64,000 nucleotides of DNA from Mesorhizobium sp. B4-1-3 (GTDB lineage Bacteria > Pseudomonadota > Alphaproteobacteria > Rhizobiales > Rhizobiaceae), in NCBI RefSeq assembly GCF_006439355.1, contig NZ_VFTG01000015.1:62001-126000 (forward strand), given 5' to 3'. This document shows positions 60,506 through 64,000 of the stretch, one piece after another; position 1 is the stretch's first letter; the number at the start of each line of letters is the position of its first letter. Both the position numbers and the translations under genes were made by a program. The notes under the pieces are model-generated. The model was not told the DNA's origin and did no database searches. It saw nothing but the letters and a program-made list of their open reading frames with translations.

Positions 60506-62415
60506 GCAGGGCTTCCTTGGACTTGCCGCAGCCACAACGACAGCGAAACCGAGCGCCAGACATGCTGGACGTCGGGCAGCGTCGCCTGCTCGGGCTGGCT
60601 GAGCAGGCGCTCATAGACCGCGTTCACTTCGGGCAGGTTGACATAGGGCGCGATCCGCTCGCTGTCCGATATCAAAAGCCTGTCCAGAAGCTCTCGATGG
60701 TTGCCGAGCATGCCTTTGACCAGATTGGCGGTGAAATCGATCTTGTCGCGCCGCCATTGCACCGCCGGCGGCAGGACGCCTTGCATGGCCCGGCGCAGCA
60801 CATGGCGGCCGAAGCCGTCCCTGAGCTTTTCCTCGCCGGGCAGCGCCAAGCAGAATTCGACGAGCGGCTTGTCCCAGAACGGATAGCGCGGCTCGACCCC
60901 GAAATTGGCGGCCGCCTTGTCGAGCACTTCGAAGGCGTGCGGCACCAGCCCGGCGGACAGAAGCCAGCGATGCGTCAGCGCTTCGCTGGCGGCAACGGAG
61001 GCGGGCATGTAGCCGCTGCGATGGAAACGCTCGGCAAGGTCTGTGCGCCTGGCAAGCTCCGGGTTGACCAGGCCCGTCCATGCCGCGCGCGGTACAGGCG
61101 CCGGCCTGCGCCGCGCCTTGCCGACAATGCGTTTGGCCATCGACCTCATCCTGGCGATCCGCCAGGCCGGCCCATAGATGGTCAGGAACTTGAAGTAGAG
61201 GGAGAGCATGCCCTCGCCATAGGTGTTGGCGGCGCTGCGCAATTCGCGCCAGAGCTCCAGCCACCTGCCGGCATTGGCGAGCTCGTGAAGGTGTCCATGG
61301 CCCTGTGAGACGACCTCGTCGCCACCATGCCCGTCGAGAAGCACTTTGACACCCTTGGCGCCCGCCATGCGGTAAAGGTCGCGGGTCAAAGACAGGCCGG
61401 GCGCCAGGAACGTGCCCTCCTGCTCTTCCAGGATGCGCTCGAACTCGGCGAAGGGCGCGTAATTGCCCACCGCAATCAGGGTGGCGTCGAGCGGATTGTC
61501 GGCAAGCACCGCATCGATGAACGGCTTCTCGTCCATCGGCGAGCCCTTGTCGAAGACCAGCGAGAAGGTCTTGAGCTTTGCGTTGCGCTGCGCCGCCGCG
61601 CGAAGACCGGCAACGCAGGCGATCGAGGAGGAATCGAGCCCGCCGCTCAGCATGGCGCCGACGGCCGGCGCGCCGCGCATGCGGTTTTCCACCGATTGCG
61701 CGAAGAGATGCCTGAATTCCTCGGCCGCGTCCGAGCGCGGCGGCCGTTGCGATGGCTCGATCTGCCAGTAGCGCCGCAGCGCCACCTGTCGGTCCGCCAC
61801 CATCATGCTGTGCCGTGCCGGCAGGCGGAAGATCTCGGCATAGGGCGTGGCCTGCGGATCGTCCGGCAGGCCGGCGAGGAAACCGGAAATCTGGTGTTCG
61901 CTGAGGCGCCTGCCGACGCCGTCCAGCGCCAGGATAGGCCCGATCTCCGAGGCGAACGCAAAGCGTTTGCCGGTCGCATGGTAATAGAAGGGTTTGACGC
62001 CAAAATGGTCGCGCGCGCAAAACAGCGCCCGGCGCTCGCCATCCCATATCGCGAAGGCGAAATCGCCCTGCAGATAGGCCGGGCAGGCCTCGCCCCATTT
62101 GAGATAGGCGCGCATGACGAGCGCCGCGTCGGCCATCGACCGGTCGCGCTGGCCGAGCCGCGCCAGAAGCTCATCGCGGTTGTCCAGCCGGCAGTCGGCG
62201 GCGATGGCGAGCTTGCCGCCGGCCATCGTCAGCGGCCCGGGGCCGTCCTCTCCGGTCGTGTCGAGCCAGGCATGGCCGAGCGCCACGCCGCCGTCGGTCC
62301 ACCATGAACTGCCGTCGCGGGCGCGGTGGCGCATGCGCGAAAGCATCTCCTGGATATCGCCGGCCCCGGCGGGCCGGCCATTGTCGTCATGCACGATTCC
62401 GGCGACGCCGCTCAT
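60502..62415 (-). CDS. Lasso-peptide cyclase (C protein, asparagine-synthetase-like)
   Basis: A 637-residue asparagine synthetase B homologue. It has a glutaminase-like N-domain (about 1-200) and a synthetase domain with the ATP-PPi loop AMLSGGLDSSSIACVAGL and LLDGHGGDEVVSQGHG. The N-terminus reads MSGVAGIV where class II glutaminases have MCGIAGI, so the nucleophilic Cys is Ser and ammonia production from Gln is not expected. That suits a lasso cyclase, which adenylates the ring Asp and lets the core N-terminus attack it. It is 3 bp downstream of the B2 gene. Confidence 0.9.
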   Translation of the reverse strand: MSGVAGIVHDDNGRPAGAGDIQEMLSRMRHRARDGSSWWTDGGVALGHAWLDTTGEDGPGPLTMAGGKLAIAADCRLDNRDELLARLGQRDRSMADAALVMRAYLKWGEACPAYLQGDFAFAIWDGERRALFCARDHFGVKPFYYHATGKRFAFASEIGPILALDGVGRRLSEHQISGFLAGLPDDPQATPYAEIFRLPARHSMMVADRQVALRRYWQIEPSQRPPRSDAAEEFRHLFAQSVENRMRGAPAVGAMLSGGLDSSSIACVAGLRAAAQRNAKLKTFSLVFDKGSPMDEKPFIDAVLADNPLDATLIAVGNYAPFAEFERILEEQEGTFLAPGLSLTRDLYRMAGAKGVKVLLDGHGGDEVVSQGHGHLHELANAGRWLELWRELRSAANTYGEGMLSLYFKFLTIYGPAWRIARMRSMAKRIVGKARRRPAPVPRAAWTGLVNPELARRTDLAERFHRSGYMPASVAASEALTHRWLLSAGLVPHAFEVLDKAAANFGVEPRYPFWDKPLVEFCLALPGEEKLRDGFGRHVLRRAMQGVLPPAVQWRRDKIDFTANLVKGMLGNHRELLDRLLISDSERIAPYVNLPEVNAVYERLLSQPEQATLPDVQHVWRSVSLSLWLRQVQGSPA

Positions 62416-62418
62416 TGG

Positions 62419-62835
62419 TCACGACCCATGGTCGACCAGGTGGGCAAAGCCGTTGACCGAGCCGCCGAGCACGATGTGGTTGCCGCTCATCAGCCAGGCA
62501 TGCGCCTTGAGGGTGCTGCCGGTGCCTTTTTCGATGCCGATGCTGATCTTCGAGGCGTTGCCCTGGCGGGCCAGCAGATATTGCCCGGCCAGCGCCTGGG
62601 TGAGGCACGTGGCGCCCGGCACGAGCCGCGCGGCGGCGGCGACGCCCCAAGCGACAAGCCGCAGATCGGCGACGCTGGCGTCATGCGTGGCATCCAACCG
62701 CGTGACCGCGCCGCGGACACGGTTGTAGGAGGACAGCGTCAGCGCGAGCCGCACCGCGCTCACCACCATCAGGCAGCGCGCCAGAAACAGCATCTCCCGG
62801 CCACTCAGCGAGCGGAGCCTAGACCAGTTCCTCAC
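62419..62835 (-). CDS. Lasso-peptide leader protease (B2, transglutaminase-like)
   Basis: A 138-residue protein of the lasso B2/transglut_core3 family. Catalytic Cys77 lies in GATCLTQALAGQYLLAR and His112 in KAHAWLMSGN, with the helical N-terminal half before them. The usual acidic residue after HAW is not obvious (MSGNH), so the third catalytic residue needs a structural model. GTG at 62835 has GAGG at correct spacing and overlaps the B1 gene by 17 bp; TTG at 62850 also opens the frame. It removes the leader from the precursor. Confidence 0.87.
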   Translation of the reverse strand: MRNWSRLRSLSGREMLFLARCLMVVSAVRLALTLSSYNRVRGAVTRLDATHDASVADLRLVAWGVAAAARLVPGATCLTQALAGQYLLARQGNASKISIGIEKGTGSTLKAHAWLMSGNHIVLGGSVNGFAHLVDHGS

Positions 62836-63118
62836 GATGGAGCCTCGCAAGCCCTACCTCGCTCAGCCCCCTGAGCAAGCCCTCGACATCGGCCTTGCAG
62901 CGCTCGGCATCGACATCGTAGCGCGCAAGCACGGCGCTGCGGATATCGAGGATCGATCGCGGCTCCTGGATCTGCTCCCAGATGAAGGCGCCGACGCCGT
63001 TCAGGCTGTAATAGACGTTGGATTTGAGGTGGAGCAGCGCCAGTCCGGCGCCAAATTCACATGCGACCGCCTCGCCGGTCGCGACCACCCGATCGTGGTC
63101 CGAGGGGTTCCACTCCAT
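62819..63118 (-). CDS. Lasso-peptide RRE protein (B1, PqqD family)
   Basis: A 99-residue PqqD-like winged-helix protein: LALLHLKSNVYYSLNGVGAF followed by IWEQIQEPRSILDI, with the expected beta-strands then helices. Stand-alone proteins of this type bind the precursor leader and hand it to B2. The ATG at 63118 was chosen over a longer frame (from 63247) because GAGG precedes it and family members begin here. It overlaps the B2 gene, so the two halves of the maturation protease are co-translated. Confidence 0.9.
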   Translation of the reverse strand: MEWNPSDHDRVVATGEAVACEFGAGLALLHLKSNVYYSLNGVGAFIWEQIQEPRSILDIRSAVLARYDVDAERCKADVEGLLRGLSEVGLARLHREELV

Positions 63119-63193
63119 GCTACAACCTCGTTGCTGGCCACCGCGCCCTTGGGTCTTTCGCCGTGGATCGGTTGCCGGCGATCCTCGGCAGGA

Positions 63194-63219
63194 AGCCGGG
63201 GGACAAAAGCCCCCCGGCT
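63194..63219 (-). terminator. Stem-loop between lasso precursor and B1 genes
   Basis: AGCCGGGGG (63194-63202) and CCCCCGGCT (63211-63219) pair perfectly over 9 bp with an 8-nt loop, in the 155-bp spacer after the precursor gene. On the minus strand it is a GC-rich hairpin followed by TCCTGCC rather than a T-run, so it is likely a partial terminator or RNA stabiliser that makes precursor mRNA more abundant than the enzyme mRNA. Confidence 0.6.
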
Positions 63220-63273
63220 CACCTGGTGGAGAGCACCCGGAGCCCAACTTAGACGTCCGGATGCCTGTAAGCT

Positions 63274-63426
63274 TTAAGAGAAGGTCAACTCGCCGACCGG
63301 CGTGTGCGCGGGAAAGCTCGCGTCAAGCGCCGTCGTGCCAGCACCGCCCTGCGTGATCGTTTCGATAGAACCGTGAACCGTCAGGCTGGGGGTTTCGTAC
63401 TCATGCTTTTCAACATTCTGTTCCAT
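63274..63426 (-). CDS. Lasso-peptide precursor (A), 50 residues
   Basis: A 50-codon gene with GGAGAG six bases before the ATG at 63426 and a TAA at 63274. The leader (residues 1-26, MEQNVEKHEYETPSLTVHGS then IETITQ) carries the lasso leader motif Tyr10-x2-Pro13-x-Leu15-x3-Gly19 and Thr25 at the -2 position. The predicted core has 24 residues: Gly1 at residue 27, GGAGTTALD giving Asp9 as ring acceptor, then ASFPAHTPVGELTFS ending in Ser24. This predicts a nine-residue macrolactam and a 15-residue threading tail. It is first in the cluster, as usual. The core most resembles paeninodin (ring pattern xGxGTxxxD, C-terminal Ser) among lasso peptides I know. Confidence 0.9.
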   Translation of the reverse strand: MEQNVEKHEYETPSLTVHGSIETITQGGAGTTALDASFPAHTPVGELTFS

Positions 63427-63927
63427 TTTACTCTCCAATTAAGGACTGGAAGCGGCTGCAGAATGCCGCCAGCATATCGCTATGCTGCAATGCGATTGCT
63501 GCACGGCACCATTCATGAGTCAAGCCTGATTTACCGACAGTTAATCAATTCTTGGTTGCGCTCGCCTTTCCTGGCGGTCAAGCCGCGAGCACCGTTATCG
63601 TAAACCTCGACCGCTCTGGGATTCAACCGCAGGTCTTTGCCGTTTACGTAAGCCGTTGGTTTATTTGTGGTAATTTTCAGGGGATGCAACCCATTTCCGC
63701 GCATGCGAAGAAATTGCCGAAAAAAATCGCCATTTTTCAGCCTCGACCGGATATCGCCTGTGGTGTCTTCAAAAGTGATTGAACGCGTGATGATTCTAAC
63801 TCTTAGGTTGCAGCGCTGAACCAGCCCGAAGGCGTCCATAAGCGGCCGCGTGAATTTTCCCGGTGCTTTTCTTCGCAGTTGCGGTATAAATCGCGCGGAC
63901 GGCATTTTGCGGAGAACGACATCGGGC
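63427..63927. promoter_or_regulatory. Upstream region of the lasso cluster and of the next plus-strand gene
   Basis: Five hundred bases of lower GC content without a convincing gene. Two adjacent dyads lie 45-75 bp before the precursor start: AGCATA with TATGCT (63471-63486) and GCAAT with ATTGC (63487-63499). They are candidate operators for the lasso promoter. A minus-strand frame of 132 codons (63531-63929) crosses the region but has no family features and an unlikely composition. Nothing else is recognisable. Confidence 0.4.
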
Positions 63928-64000
63928 ATGGCGGTGCAGGATGGCTCCTATGAAAGGCTGCGCGCCGCCGGCTGCGCCGACGAGGTCGCCTATGTGCAGG
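63928..64000 (+). CDS. Start of an unidentified gene (partial, runs off the window)
   Basis: The ATG at 63928 opens a frame that stays open to the end, encoding MAVQDGSYERLRAAGCADEV and four more residues, with GGAGAA about 12 bases upstream. Codon use suits the neighbourhood. Too little is visible to name a family. Its start codon overlaps the opposite-strand CAT at 63927-63929. Confidence 0.45.
   Translation, partial: MAVQDGSYERLRAAGCADEVAYVQ

Noticed and set aside
59531..60614. Extension of the exporter frame across the kinase gene (995 codons)
   Set aside because: The region upstream of 59534 in this frame is a shadow of the kinase gene; exporter homologues begin at the MGWSS region.
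60502..62415. Housekeeping asparagine synthetase
   Set aside because: Lacks the N-terminal nucleophilic Cys and lies between lasso B2 and kinase genes, so lasso cyclase is the better call.
63531..63929. 132-codon minus-strand frame upstream of the lasso precursor
   Set aside because: No domain, weak composition, lies in AT-rich promoter-like DNA and starts on the same bases as the plus-strand gene at 63928. Treated as non-coding.

Overview
This is high-GC DNA with alphaproteobacterial (Rhizobiales) gene content, most like Mesorhizobium or a close relative. The pointers are many ABC importers for plant and soil solutes, an exoY/exoF/exoQ/exoX exopolysaccharide block of the Sinorhizobium type, and intergenic palindromes of the kind abundant in mesorhizobial genomes. 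No phage genes, integrases or insertion sequences were seen. It reads as chromosomal or chromid DNA made of catabolic modules.

Layout. 1-3.4 kb: tail of a TIGR02300-type acidic protein, tRNA-Ala(GGC), DUF6496 protein, YbhB-like protein, small lipoprotein, lactonase. 3.5-11.1 kb: an operon opening with an Arg-rich leader ORF, then MaoC-like protein, CaiB-type CoA-transferase, a binding protein without signal peptide, and a ribose-type ABC importer whose RbsA-like ATPase is split in two. 11.1-22.4 kb: a deoxy-sugar module, best read as non-phosphorylating L-fucose breakdown: lactonase-like amidohydrolase, IclR regulator, ABC importer, two enolase-superfamily dehydratases (one a clear L-fuconate dehydratase), mutarotase, two oxidoreductases, MaoC. 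22.5-23.9 kb: DUF2161 nuclease-fold gene, then 0.7 kb holding AraC remnants and repeats. 23.9-30.1 kb: GntR regulator, Cys/Met-type PLP enzyme and sugar-type ABC importer. 30.1-37.9 kb: dipeptide/nickel-type importer with an NtaA-like flavin monooxygenase and a DUF427 protein. 37.9-52.2 kb: membrane protein, aldehyde dehydrogenase, DUF1349 protein, LuxR regulator, three acetone-carboxylase-like subunits, two SDRs, and a betaine-type ABC system with a fused double permease. 52.2-57.7 kb: exoQ-acyltransferase-exoF-exoY, with an exoX-like repressor divergent from exoY.

57.6-63.4 kb (minus strand) is the most interesting part: a complete lasso-peptide cluster. The precursor is a 50-codon gene too short for ordinary ORF calling. 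It is followed by the RRE protein (B1), protease (B2), cyclase (C), an HPr-kinase-like kinase and an ABC exporter. The predicted core has 24 residues, starts with Gly, has Asp9 for a nine-residue ring, and ends in Ser. The C-terminal Ser plus the linked kinase predicts a phosphorylated, paeninodin-like product. The window ends at the first codons of an unidentified plus-strand gene.
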